Part shown: in pieces, positions 34,501-45,435 of the stretch
Numbering within the stretch: the first letter of the stretch is position 1
Layout of the letters: every line of letters begins with the position of its first letter
Assembly (NCBI RefSeq): GCF_046630445.1
Contig: NC_092335.1
Location: 631,353,501 to 631,417,500 of the forward strand
Origin: Rutidosis leptorrhynchoides
Taxonomy: Eukaryota; Streptophyta; Magnoliopsida; Asterales; Asteraceae
DNA length: 64,000 nucleotides
Reading direction: 5' to 3'
The notes under the pieces: model-generated
The model's input: the letters and a program-made list of their open reading frames with translations, nothing else
What the model was told of the DNA's origin: nothing
Databases searched by the model: none
Translations under genes and position numbers: made by a program

Positions 34501-36127
34501 TAAGATGTAGCTTCGTGTTGCCCTTTTCTCCGTACACCATTAAGGGTTTTCCTTTTTCTCGTATAATGCGAATTACATTTTTATAACAAACAATCTCTGC
34601 TTTCACTTCTTTCAACCAGTCCATACCGATTATCACATCAAAACTCCCTAACTCTACTGGTATCAAGTCAATCTTAAATGTTTCGCTAACCAGTTTACTT
34701 TCTCGATTCCGACATATATTATCTGCTGAAATTAATTTACCATTTGCTAATTCGAGTAAAAATTTACTATCCAAAGGCGTCAATAGACAACTTAATTTAG
34801 CACAAAAATCTCTACTCATATAGCTTCTATCCGCACCCGAATCAAATAAAACGTAAGCAGATTTATTGTCAATAAGAAACGTACCCGTAACAAGCTCCGG
34901 GTCTTCCTGTGCCTCTGCCGCATTAATATTGAAAACTCTTCCGCGGACTTGTCCATTCGTGTTCTCCTGGTTCGGGCAATTTCTAATAATGTGGCCCAGT
35001 TTTCCACATTTATAACAAACTACATTGGCATAACTTGCTCCGACACTACTTGCTCCGCCATTACTCGTTCCGACACCATTTGTTCCTTTCGTTCTGTTAA
35101 CCCCTGGTCCGTAGACCTCACACTTCGCCGCGCTATGACTATTTGTTTTACACTTGTTGTAAAATTTGGTGCAGAACCCCGAGTGATACTTTTCACACCT
35201 TTGGCATAGCTGCTTCTGATTGTTGTTGTTGTTGCGGTTATTATTGTTGTTGGGATGATTGTTGTAGTTGCTGTTGTTGTTGTTGTTGTTGTTGGGCCGT
35301 TTGTTGTAGTTGCGATTGATGTTGCGATTGTTGGGATAGTTATTGCGATTATTGTTGTAATTGCTGTTGTTGTTGTATTGGTGATTCTTATCACCGTTTT
35401 CCTCCCACTTTCTTTTGACTTGCTTCACATTGGCCTCTTCAGCAGTCTGTTCTTTAATTCTTTCTTCAATCTGGTTCACTAGTTTGTGAGCCATTCTACA
35501 TGCCTGTTGTAGGTAGGCGGGCTCGTGTGAACTTATATCTTCTTGGATTGTTTCCGGTAATCCTTTCACAAACGCGTCGATCTTCTCTTCCTCATCTTCG
35601 AACGCTCCCGGACACAATAAGCACAATTTTGTGAATCGTCTTTCGTACGTGGTAATATCAAATCCTTGGGTTTGTAACCCTCTAAGTTCTGTCTTGAGCT
35701 TATTGACCTCGGTTCTGGGACGGTACTTCTCGTTCATCAAGTGCTTGAATGCTGACCACGGTAGTGCGTAAGCATCATCTTATCATACTTGCTCTAGATA
35801 GGTATTCCACCATGTTAACGCAGAACCTGTGAAGGTATGCGTAGCGTACTTCACTTTGTCCTCTTCAGTACACTTACTTATGGAAAACACCGATTCGACC
35901 TTCTCGGTCCACCATTTCAATCCGATCAGTCCTTCGGTTCCATCAAATTCCAAAGGTTTGCAGGCAGTGATTTCTTTGTAGGTGCATCCTACACGATTTC
36001 CTGTACTGCTAGATCCAAGGTTATTGTTGGTATGTAGCGCAGCCTGTACTGCGGCTATGTTTGAAGCAAGAAAGGCACGAAATTCCTCTTCACTCATATT
36101 CAAGGTGTGTCGAGTAGTCGGTGCCAT
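31558..36127 (-). pseudogene. gag-pol of tandem unit B (near-complete chromovirus)
   Basis: The fullest copy of the family. Gag starts Met-Ala-Pro-Thr-Thr-Arg-His at 36127 and has an Asn-rich tract, a Cys/His cluster and a CCHC knuckle. Then come protease (Phe-Asp-Ser-Gly-Ala-Asp), RT (Tyr-Arg-Glu-Leu-Asn-Lys; Phe-Ile-Asp-Asp-Ile-Leu-Ile-Tyr), RNase H (Tyr-Cys-Asp-Ala-Ser-Lys), integrase zinc-binding HHCC and catalytic core (Met-Asp-Phe-Ile; Ser-Asp-Arg-Asp-Gly-Arg-Phe; His-Pro-Gln-Thr-Asp-Gly-Gln-Ser-Glu). A C-terminal tail with [16 protein letters not shown] resembles a chromodomain, placing it with chromoviruses. Most of the pol is one long open frame; the unit has about three or four breaks in all. 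Confidence 0.92.
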
Positions 36128-36475
36128 TTCCTTCAAAATAGTCAAATGAAACGAGTTAATCATATAGAATATCAAGAGTAGTCAATAGTATTTCGTAGCG
36201 TAATATGAACTTATTTATAAAAGCTCTTTCTTCATATTAGCGTTTTATACTCTTTAATTCGGGTACTACCTACCCGTTAAGTTCATACTTAGTAGCTAAC
36301 ATGCCATTTCAACTACTACAATTCTATATGAAAAACTAATCACAACAACAAAAAAATATATCATATTCAAACCTTTATACAATAATTTGCAAACTTACAA
36401 TACCGCTATTTTACATATAGCATGAAATATAGCACATAAAACTTTGATACAAAGTAGTTGCGAAGATAATTCTAG

Positions 36476-37159
36476 TTAATAAATAAGGCGTTCAGCAAAG
36501 GCAACAAAGACACGTAATTCATACGTCCAGAAACAAGTCATGCATTCTGGTTTTACTAATACCACTTCCCATCCTTGGTCTTGCGAAACGTAACCGTTGT
36601 GACCGATAGTATGACAACGTGTTGTAACGTCGTCAAAAGGGCGAAGGTTACGTAATGACCAACAGTCTCGTAATAACCTAAAAACCTCATTTCTTACCCC
36701 AATTACCGACTCCGTCACTTGTGGGAACGTTTTGTTTAATAGTTGTAGCCCGATGTTCTTTTTGTCACTTTGGTGAGAAGCGAACATTACTAACCCATAA
36801 GCATAACATGCTTCTTTATGTTGCATGTTAGCCGCTTTTTCTAAATCATGAAGTCCTATATTCGGATACATTGAGTCAAAATAATTTCTTAACCCGTTGC
36901 GTAAAATAGCATTTGGGTTTCCCGCAATATATGCGTCAAAGTAAACACATCGTAACTTATGGGTTTCCCAATGTGATATCCCCCATATTTCAAACGAAAG
37001 CCTTTTATAAACCAAGGCATTCTTGGAACGTTCTTCGAATGTCTTACAAACTGATTTTGCCATAAATAGTTGTGCCGAGGAATTCTGGCCGACTCTAGAC
37101 AAGATTTCATCAATCATGTCTCCGGGTAAGTCTTCTAAAATATTGGGTTGTCTATCCAT
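36476..37159 (-). CDS. F-box protein (At2g35280-like), tandem unit B
   Basis: Third copy of the 227-residue ORF. The F-box lies at about residues 8-50, the Sel1-like middle at about 105-150, and the C-terminal His-Asn-Gly...Val-Lys-Pro-Glu-Cys-Met-Thr-Cys-Phe-Trp-Thr-Tyr-Glu motif matches the family's C-x2-C-x-W-x2-E signature. The position between the acidic ORF and gag is the same as in the other copies. The open frame and length are kept in three of three copies while gag and pol have decayed, suggesting selection when the family was active. It may act on SCF-type degradation; this is inference. Confidence 0.8.
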   Translation of the reverse strand: MDRQPNILEDLPGDMIDEILSRVGQNSSAQLFMAKSVCKTFEERSKNALVYKRLSFEIWGISHWETHKLRCVYFDAYIAGNPNAILRNGLRNYFDSMYPNIGLHDLEKAANMQHKEACYAYGLVMFASHQSDKKNIGLQLLNKTFPQVTESVIGVRNEVFRLLRDCWSLRNLRPFDDVTTRCHTIGHNGYVSQDQGWEVVLVKPECMTCFWTYELRVFVAFAERLIY

Positions 37160-37294
37160 TTTGTGTTTTTATACTGTAAAATAGACAAGAGTTAGATTCA
37201 TAAAAGATACTTATTAATACAAGCAATTTTTACATATATCGTAAAACATAAGCACACTATATTACATATATTACACCGCACAAATACAACTATC

Positions 37295-37885
37295 TTATTC
37301 CGACTCACTCGTTTCTTCTTTTTCGAACTTGGTTCTTTTTGCTAAGTTTTTAGGGATATATGATGTTCCCCTAATACGAGCCGTCGTTTTCCACATTGGT
37401 CTAGAAAAACCTGGTGGTTTAGAGGTTCCCGGGTTATTGTTACAACTTAAGAAATACGGGTGTTGACGATACATATAAAGTTCATCGGGGTTAGAATCAG
37501 ATTTCTCTATTTTTATGCCCTTTCCCTTATTGTTCTCTTTTGGCTTTTTAAATTCAGTTGGGGTAATTTCTATAACATCATCGGAATCCTCGTCGGGATC
37601 CGATTCATCGGAGAATTGGTAATCCTCCCAATATTTTGCTTCCTTGGCGGAAACACCGTTGACCATAATTAACTTTGGTCGGTTGGTTGAGGATTTTCTT
37701 CTACTTAACCGTTTTATTATTTCCCCCACTGGTTCTTCTTCCGGTTCCGATTCTTCTTCCGGTTCCGACTCTTCTTCCGGTTCCTCTTCGGGAACTTGTG
37801 AATCAGTCCACGAATCATTCCAATTTACATTTGACTCTTCATTATTATTAGGTGAGTCAATGGGACTAGTTCTAGAGGTAGACAT
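37295..37885 (-). CDS. acidic accessory protein, tandem unit B
   Basis: 196-residue open frame, collinear with the unit A protein but with fewer Glu-Glu-Ser-Glu-Pro repeats. It has the same Met-Ser-Thr-Ser-Arg start, basic Arg-rich stretch, Asp/Glu patch and Ser-Glu-Ser-Glu end. It begins about 220 bp after the 5' LTR. No known domain. Function unknown. Confidence 0.6.
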   Translation of the reverse strand: MSTSRTSPIDSPNNNEESNVNWNDSWTDSQVPEEEPEEESEPEEESEPEEEPVGEIIKRLSRRKSSTNRPKLIMVNGVSAKEAKYWEDYQFSDESDPDEDSDDVIEITPTEFKKPKENNKGKGIKIEKSDSNPDELYMYRQHPYFLSCNNNPGTSKPPGFSRPMWKTTARIRGTSYIPKNLAKRTKFEKEETSESE

Positions 37886-38101
37886 CTATCACATAATATC
37901 AAACACGTTAAGAGATTAATATATCACATAATATTCACATGTTAAAAATATATAGTTTCCAACAAAATTTGTTAAGCAATCTTTTTTTTTTTTTCAAGTA
38001 AACACGGTCGAAGTCCAGACTCACTAATGCATACTAACAAACTCGATCAGACACACTAATGCAAAATTCTGGTTCTCTAAGACCAACGCTCGGATACCAA
38101 C

Positions 38102-41100
38102 TGAAATGTCCCGTTCTTATTTATTAAAAACGTTCCATATTAATTGATTTCGTTGCGAGGTTTTGACCTCTATATGAGACGTTTTTCAAAGACTGCATTC
38201 ATTTTTAAAACAAACCATAACCTTTATTTCATAAATAAAGGTTTAAAAAGCTTTACGTAGATTATCAAATAATGATAATCTAAAATATCCTGTTTACACA
38301 AGACCATTACATAATGGTTTACAATACAAATATGTTACATTGAAATCAGTTTCTTGAATGCAGTTTTTACACAATATCATACAAACATGGACTCCAAATC
38401 TTGTCTTTATTTTAGTATGCAACAGTGGAAGCTCTTAGTATTCACCTGAGAATAAACATGCTTTAAACGTCAACAAAAATGTTGGTGAGTTATAGGTTTA
38501 ACCTATATATATCAAATCGTAACAATAGACCACAAGATTTCATATTTCAATACACATCCCATACATAGAGATAAAAAAATCATTCATATGGTGAGCACCT
38601 GGTAACCGACATTAACAAGATGCATATATAAGAATATCCCCATCATTCCGGGACACCCTTCGGATATGATATAAATTTCGAAGTACTAAAGCATCCGGTA
38701 CTTTGGATGGGGTTTGTTAGGCCCAATAGATCTATCTTTAGGATTCGCGTCAATTAGGGTGTCTGTTCCCTAATTCTTAGATTACCAGACTTAATAAAAA
38801 GGGGCATATTCGATTTTGATAATTCAACCATAGAATGTAGTTTCACGTACTTGTGTCTATTTTGTAAATCATTTATAAAACCTGCATGTATTCTCATCTC
38901 AAAAATATTAGATTTTAAAAGTGGGACTATAACTCACTTTCACAGATTTTTACTTCGTCGGGAAGTAAGACTTGGCCACTGGTTGATTCACGAACCTATA
39001 ACAATATATACATATATATCAAAGTATGTTCAAAATATATTTACAATACTTTTAATACATTTTGATGTTTTAAGTTTATTAAGTCAGCTGTCCTCGTTAG
39101 TATCCTACAACTAGTTGTCCACAGTTAGATGTACAGAAATAAATCGATAAATATTATCTTGAATCTATCCACGACCCAGTGTATACGTATCTCAGTATTG
39201 ATCATAACTCAAACTATATATATATTTTGGAATCAACCTCAACCCTGTATAGCTAACTCCAACATTCACATATAGAGTGTCTATGGTTGTTCCGCAATAT
39301 ATATATAGATGGGTCGACATGATAGGTTAAAACATTGTATACGTGTCTATGGTATCTCAAGATTACATAATATACAATATAAGTTGATTAGGTTATGGTT
39401 GGAATAGATTTATTACTAACTTTCACGTAGGTAAAATGAGTAGTTTTTATCAATCTTATTTTACTCGCCATTTCTTCGTTTCTAATCCGTTTTGAGTGAT
39501 TCTAGTGGCCAGGGTTTCGAATTGAACTTAAATTTATGAATCTAAACAGAAAAAGTATAAGTTTATAGTCGGAAATACAAGTTACAAGTCGTTTTTGAAA
39601 GAGGTAGTCATTTCTGTCGAAAGAACGACATCTTGATGACCATTTTGAAAAACATACTTTCACTTTGAGTTTAACCATGATTTTTGGATATAGTTTCATG
39701 TTCATAAGAAAAATCATTTTTCCAAAAGTATAGCTTTTAAATCAAAGTTATTCTTAGCTTTTAATTATCCCAACCAAAACAGCCCCCGGTTTTACTACGA
39801 CGGCGTATATCCAGTTTTATGGTGTTTATCGTTTTTCCGGGTTTTAAATCATTAAGTTAGCATATCATATAGATATAGAACATGTGTTTAGTTGATTTTA
39901 AAAGTCTAGTTAGAAGGATTAACTTTATTTGCGAACAAGTTTAGAATTAACTAAACTATGTTCTAGTGATTACAAGTTTATAACGTTGAATAAGACAGCT
40001 TTTTATGTATGAATCGAATGATGTTATGAACATCATTACTACCTCAAGTTCCTTGGATAAACCTACTGGAAATGAGAAAAATGGATCTAGCTTCAATGGA
40101 TCCTTGGATGGCTTGAAAGTTCTTGAAGCAGAATCATGACACGAAAACAATTTCAAGTAAGATTTCCACTCGAAATAAGATTGTTATAGTTATAGAAATT
40201 GAATTAAAGTTTGAATATGATTATTACCTTGTATTAGAAAGATAACCTACTGTAAGTAACAAAGGTTTCTTGATCTTGGATGATTACTTGGAATGGATTT
40301 AGAAAACTTGGAAGTAAACTTGCAATCTTGGAAGTATTCTTGATTTTATGAAACTAGAACTTTTGGAATTTATGAAGAACACTTAGAACTTGAAGATAGA
40401 ACTTGAGAGAGATCAATTAGATGAAGAAAATTGAAGAATTAAAGTGTTTGTAGGTGTTTTTGGTCGTTGGTGTATGGATTAGATATAAAGGATATGTAAT
40501 TTTGTTTTCATGTAAATAAGTCATGAATGATTACTCATATTTTTGTAATTTTATGAGATATTTCATGCTAGTTACCAAATGATGGTTCCCACATGTGTTA
40601 GGTGACTCACATGGGCTGCTAATAGCTGATCATTGGAGTGTATATACCAATAGTACATACATATAAAAGCTGTGTATTGTACGAGTACGAATACGGGTGC
40701 ATACGAGTAGAATTGTTGATGAAACTGAATGAGGATGTAATTGTAAGCATTTTTGTTAAGTAGAAGTATTTTGATAAGTGTCTTTAAGTCTTTCAAAAGT
40801 GTATGAATACATATTAAAACACTACATGTATATACATTTTAACTGAGTCGTTAAGTCATCGTTAGTCGTTACATGTAAGTGTTGTTTTGAAACCTTTAGG
40901 TTAACGGTCTTGTTAAATGTTGTTAACCCAAATATTATAATATCAAAAGAGATTTTAAATTATTATATTATCATGATATTATGATGTACGAATATCTCTT
41001 AATATGATATATATACATTAAATGTCGTTACAACAATAATCGTTACATATATGTCTCGTTTCAAAATCATTAAGTTAGTAGTCTTGTTTTTACATATGTA

Positions 41101-41370
41101 GATTATTGTTAATATACTTAATGATATGTTTACTTATCATTATATCATGTTAACTATATATATAACCATATATATGTCATCATATAGTTTTTACAAGTTT
41201 TAACGTTCGTGAATCACCGGTCAACTTGGGTGGTCAATTGTCTATATGAAACCTATTTCAATTAATCAAGTCTTAACAAGTTTGATTGCTTAACATGTTG
41301 GAAACACTTAATCATGTAAATAACAATTTCATTTAATATATATAAATATGGAAAAGTTCGGGTCACTACA
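38102..41370 (-). repeat. 5' LTR of tandem unit B
   Basis: 3.27 kb, nearly identical by eye to 28251-31520. Its right edge (TGTAGTGACCC on the minus strand) abuts the AAACA duplication at 41371-41375. Confidence 0.93.
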
Positions 41371-41375
41371 AAACA

Positions 41376-41652
41376 GCTCCCCCTGCAAAAGTGTAAATGA
41401 ATCCTGAAGTAGATTTTCTACTATCAGGATCTCCAGCCATATCTGCATATGCATAGCCTTCCAAGATTGGATCAGCTCCCCCGTAACAAAGACATATCTT
41501 CGTTGTACCTTTAAGATATCTGAGAATCCATTTTACCGCATTCCAATGCTCTTTCCCGGGGTTAGAGAGAAAATGACTCACTGTTCCCATTGCGTGAGCA
41601 ATATCGGGTCTCGTACACACCATTGCATACATCAAACTTTCAACCGCTGAAG
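41376..41652 (-). pseudogene. copia RT/RNase H middle piece
   Basis: Tnt1-like text between the two guests: Met-Tyr-Ala-Met-Val-Cys-Thr-Arg-Pro-Asp-Ile-Ala-His, Glu-His-Trp-Asn-Ala-Val-Lys-Trp-Ile-Leu-Arg-Tyr-Leu-Lys-Gly and the RNase H start Ala-Tyr-Ala-Asp-Met-Ala-Gly-Asp. The last eight bases (41645-41652) are one copy of the hAT target duplication. Confidence 0.9.
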
Positions 41653-44600
41653 CAGGGTTGCAAAAAACGGAATTACTCGGCGATTACTCGGCGATTAAAT
41701 GGAAAATTAACATTTCCGTTAAGTTTAATGTGATTCGGTCTAAAAAACGGTCAACGCCGTTTTATTCGGTCAAACCCATTTAAATGGGATTAAATCCGTT
41801 TATTTGATTTAACAACGTTTAAACGGTCAACCAAGTTAAACGGTCAACACAACTTTTTTTAGGGTTTTTTAGCCTTTTAGGTCTTTCACAAAGCACGCAT
41901 ATTACAAACAAGAAACACCTAAATTAAAGACGGCGATTATCGTTTCCATTACACGGTTCATCTTTTCAATTGCAATTCGCTAGTGTACATGTTTATCAGG
42001 TAATGTTTCTTTGATCAATTTGTACCTTCTCATTCTTATTCATTTGGTTATTTTTGATCAATTAATTATGTGTGTGTGTTGAATAGTTGATGTATTTATT
42101 TGATCAACTGCAATTGTTGTACTTATTTCATTGATTGCAACTTGTTGTATTTATTTGATCAATTATTTATTTTACGGAAAGATCCACACCACTTTAAAGA
42201 CCAAAAGCTTTGACTTGTTGGCTTCTTGTTATTTAATTCTTGATGACTGCAAGTTGCTCACTTCTTATACATTATTTATTTTACATATACATAGTACTTT
42301 GGCTATGTATTTGTTTATTGTTTAGTTCTTAGTGCTTATTGTTTAGTTGCTTAGTGCTTAATGTATTTTTTATAAATGCTATGTATGTATTTGTTTACTG
42401 CTATTATTTGTTTACTGTTTTTTACTTATGGCATCAGCAACATCAACGCATTCGATGGAATCTACGACTACGAGTTGTCAAGAACTTAAACGGACATCTG
42501 ATGATATTGGTTGGGATTATGCAATTTTAGTTGATCCAACTAATCTTCAAAAGGTGCAATGTAAGTTATGTGGTAAGGTTATATCCGCGGGGATTAATAG
42601 ATTGAAACAACATATTGCGTGTATAAAGGGAAATGTTCAAATATGTACTAAAGCCACTGACGCTGATAAACTTAAATGTCAAAATGCTATTGATGGTCAA
42701 AGATGTAAAAAGAAAGCTAAACAAGATAATGATGAAGCTTTGAGAGGGGAAGTGAGAATTCGTAGAAATAATCTCATAGACCTTGATGAGATGGAAGATG
42801 TACTTGGCCATTTGAAGTCGGCACGTTCTTTTGGTCCAATGAACAGATTTACTACATTTGATAAGGGAAAGAGCAAACAAAGTGATCTTGATAACGTGTT
42901 GAGAAAAGAACAACTGAGTATTACCAAGGATTATATAGCTAGGTGGTTTTATGAATGTGCCATTCCATTTCACACGATCAAGAAGGATAGTTTCAAACTC
43001 ATGATGGAGGCGGTCGGTCAATTTGGACCTACGATTGAAACTCCAACTAGATATGAGCTGGGGAACCTTTATTAAAAAAGGAGATTAATAGAACAAAAGG
43101 TGTGTTGAAAAAATATGAAGATGAATGGAAGGCAACTGGATGCTCCATTATGACCGATGCTTGGACCGATAGAAAAAGAAGGAGTATTATGAATTTGTGT
43201 GTAAATTCAAAGTTGGGTACTGTTTTCTTGTCATCCAAAGAATCTTCGAATGTCGCTCACACAAAAGAGCACATATATGATTATATTGAGAGTTGCATTG
43301 TACAAGTTGGTCCTGAAAATGTAGTGCAAGTTGTGACTGATAATGCTGCTAATAACATGGGAGCAGCAAAGATGTTAAAGCTGAGAAGGCCAACAATCTT
43401 TTGGACATCATGTGCTGCTCATACAATCAATCTTATGCTTGAAGGTAATAAGTTTAATCTCACTTTGTTTTTCATATTTATGCTTTCATATACAGTTTCA
43501 TCACTTGAAAACAATGAGTGCATTATTTATAACTTGTTATATATTTACATTTATAGATCAACAATATAGACCAGTTTACTTTGAAAAAGGTAATAACTTG
43601 TTAAATATTTTATTTTGTGTATTTTTTCTTGAAGCTATTGGTGCGCTATCAGTTTATAAACCAACACTTGAAGAGGCAAGAAAAATAACAGTGTTTATTT
43701 ATGCCCACCATAAATCATTGGCTCTAATGAGGTATTATACAAAAAAAAAAAAAGATATTGTGAGACCGGGAGTTACAAGGTTTGCTTCCGCATTTCTTAC
43801 TTTACAAAGTCTACTGGATAAAAAAGAGCAGCTAAGACATATGTTTACAAGCGAAAACTGGGACAAATTAGCATTATCCAAGATGAAGAAAGGGAAAGAC
43901 ATTCGTGCGTTCGTGCTTGAGAACCAAACTTGGACCGGGGTGATAAAATGCCTAAAAGTCTTTTCACCTTTAGTCAAACTTCTACGAATGGTAGATGCCG
44001 ATTGGAAGCCTTCCATGGGTTTTATACATGCCGAGCTTAAAAAGGCGCAACAAGAAATCAAGAATGCCTTGAACAACGATATGACAGCTTATGGTCCTAT
44101 CATGGATATCATCTCAACTAAAATGAATGGTAGACTTGATACATGCCTACATTTGGCGGCCTATGTTTTGAACCCATTTTACTTTTATAACGATATAAAT
44201 GTCCAACATGATGTCATTGCCAACGACGCTGTTGTTGAACTTGTTGAGACATTATTTCCTGATGATATTGAGATGCAAAAAAAGATAGTGATGGAGGAGT
44301 TTCCGATTTACAAGGGTAAACTAGGAAAGTTTGATCGGCCACTTGCAATCAAAGGATGTGAGGTGAACGATGATAAATATGATCCGGGTAATGCATTTAG
44401 TAATTCATATGAATGTAGTATATAAATTATTATACATGTATCAACTTAATATTCATTTGCTTCCTTAAATGTAGCAAATTGGTGGGCAAGTTTTGGTGTA
44501 TCAACTCCTTATTTGAGAACGATTGCTATAAGAATACTTTCTCTAACCACTAGCTCATCCGGATGTGAAAGAAATTGGAGCACTTTTGAAGCGGTTAGTA

Positions 44601-45427
44601 ACTTTATGTATCAAGTATAATCGTTAAATTCTAAAGTTATCTTTTATTCAAATTTTGTGTTGGTTACTCTTAACATTGTAGATTCATACCAAAAAGAGAA
44701 ATAGACTTGAGACCGAAAAGTTGAACAATCTTGTTTATGTTCAATTTAATGCAAATTTGATTGAGAAAAACAAGAAAAGAAAGCAGAGAGGCAAAGAAGT
44801 ACTTCTATCGCACGACGGTGCAAGTGAGGCCCAAGATTGGATTATAAATGAAGCATTATTAAATGAAAGCACTAGAATGACGCCTGAATTGTATGAGGAA
44901 GATTTTGAGTCTGATGAAGAAGAAATCGATGAAGATGAAGATTATGAATATGAGTCGGATGGAGTTCAAATCTTTGATTCATATGCAGACTTTGATGACC
45001 ATGAAGAATGATTGAGTAACAATCATTTATGTTTAATGTATTAGAACAATTATCTAAACAATTATGCTTTTGGTTGTAAAGAGCTATGCTTTTGGTTGTA
45101 CCAAACTAACAAGTAACACCTATGCTTTTGTTAAAGTTTAATCTATTGCTCTTTTCTACTACTTGTGTATATATTTTGTATAGTAGACTCATAAGATACT
45201 TCTAAAGTTTCCTACTCATATATTATAGCTATTAGTTAATCAATTATTCATTTTTGAAATATTTGTATTTAATATATTTATAGTTATTATTATTTTTTTA
45301 TTATAATTATTTTTAAAAGTCAACATTGGTCAACATCCGATTAATCTCCGATTAATCCCCGAATTGCCGATTAATCCTTCAAAAGTGCCCACCAATTAAT
45401 CCCCGAATAGCGTTTTTTATAACCTTG
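41653..45427 (+). mobile_element. hAT DNA transposon in the copia RT
   Basis: 3775-bp element with the 8-bp target duplication CGCTGAAG (41645-41652 and 45428-45435), the hAT hallmark. Imperfect terminal inverted repeats: left CAGGGTTGCAAAAAACGG, right end in reverse complement CAAGGTTATAAAAAACGC. Subterminal repeats typical of hAT transposase binding occur as CGGCGATTA near the left end and three CCGATTAATC copies at 45332-45375. It carries a multi-exon transposase gene on the plus strand. It inserted after the copia element; its order relative to the chromovirus tandem cannot be told from the sequence. Confidence 0.93.
42428..45011 (+). pseudogene. hAT transposase (BED finger, DUF659, dimerisation domain)
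   Basis: Proposed exons: 42428-43444, 43635-44387, 44475-44593 and 44682-45011, with GT-AG introns. The second junction restores the hAT motif Asp-Pro-Ala-Asn-Trp-Trp. The N-terminus has a BED-type zinc finger (Cys-Lys-Leu-Cys-Gly...Leu-Lys-Gln-His). A DUF659-like part follows (Ala-Arg-Trp-Phe-Tyr-Glu-Cys; Ile-Met-Thr-Asp-Ala-Trp-Thr-Asp; Val-Val-Thr-Asp-Asn-Ala-Ala-Asn), with acidic residues expected for the RNase-H-fold catalytic core. Then comes the C-terminal dimerisation domain (Ser-Gly-Cys-Glu-Arg-Asn-Trp-Ser-Thr-Phe) and an acidic tail. One frame change near 43060 separates the BED part from the rest; otherwise it looks whole. It would cut and paste elements with matching ends if functional. 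Confidence 0.88.
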
Positions 45428-45435
45428 CGCTGAAG

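Larger units (their letters stand above)
25026..41370 (-). mobile_element. chromovirus tandem with three LTRs in one insertion
   Basis: A single insertion into copia RNase H, shown by the AAACA duplication at 21025-equivalent outer flanks (25021-25025 and 41371-41375). The order on the plus strand is LTR remnant (25026-25295), interior A (25296-28250), complete LTR (28251-31520), interior B (31521-38101), complete LTR (38102-41370). The middle LTR serves both as 5' LTR of unit A and as 3' LTR of unit B. Such LTR-interior-LTR-interior-LTR tandems are classically explained by unequal recombination between LTRs. Unit A is much shortened. Unit B has gag and pol, with about three or four breaks. 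The two complete LTRs look almost identical by eye, so the tandem is young. Confidence 0.9.

Noticed and set aside
42131-42530. small plus-strand ORFs before the hAT transposase
   Set aside because: Hydrophobic, T-rich leader sequence of the transposon with no recognisable motif; the BED finger starts at 42428 in another frame.
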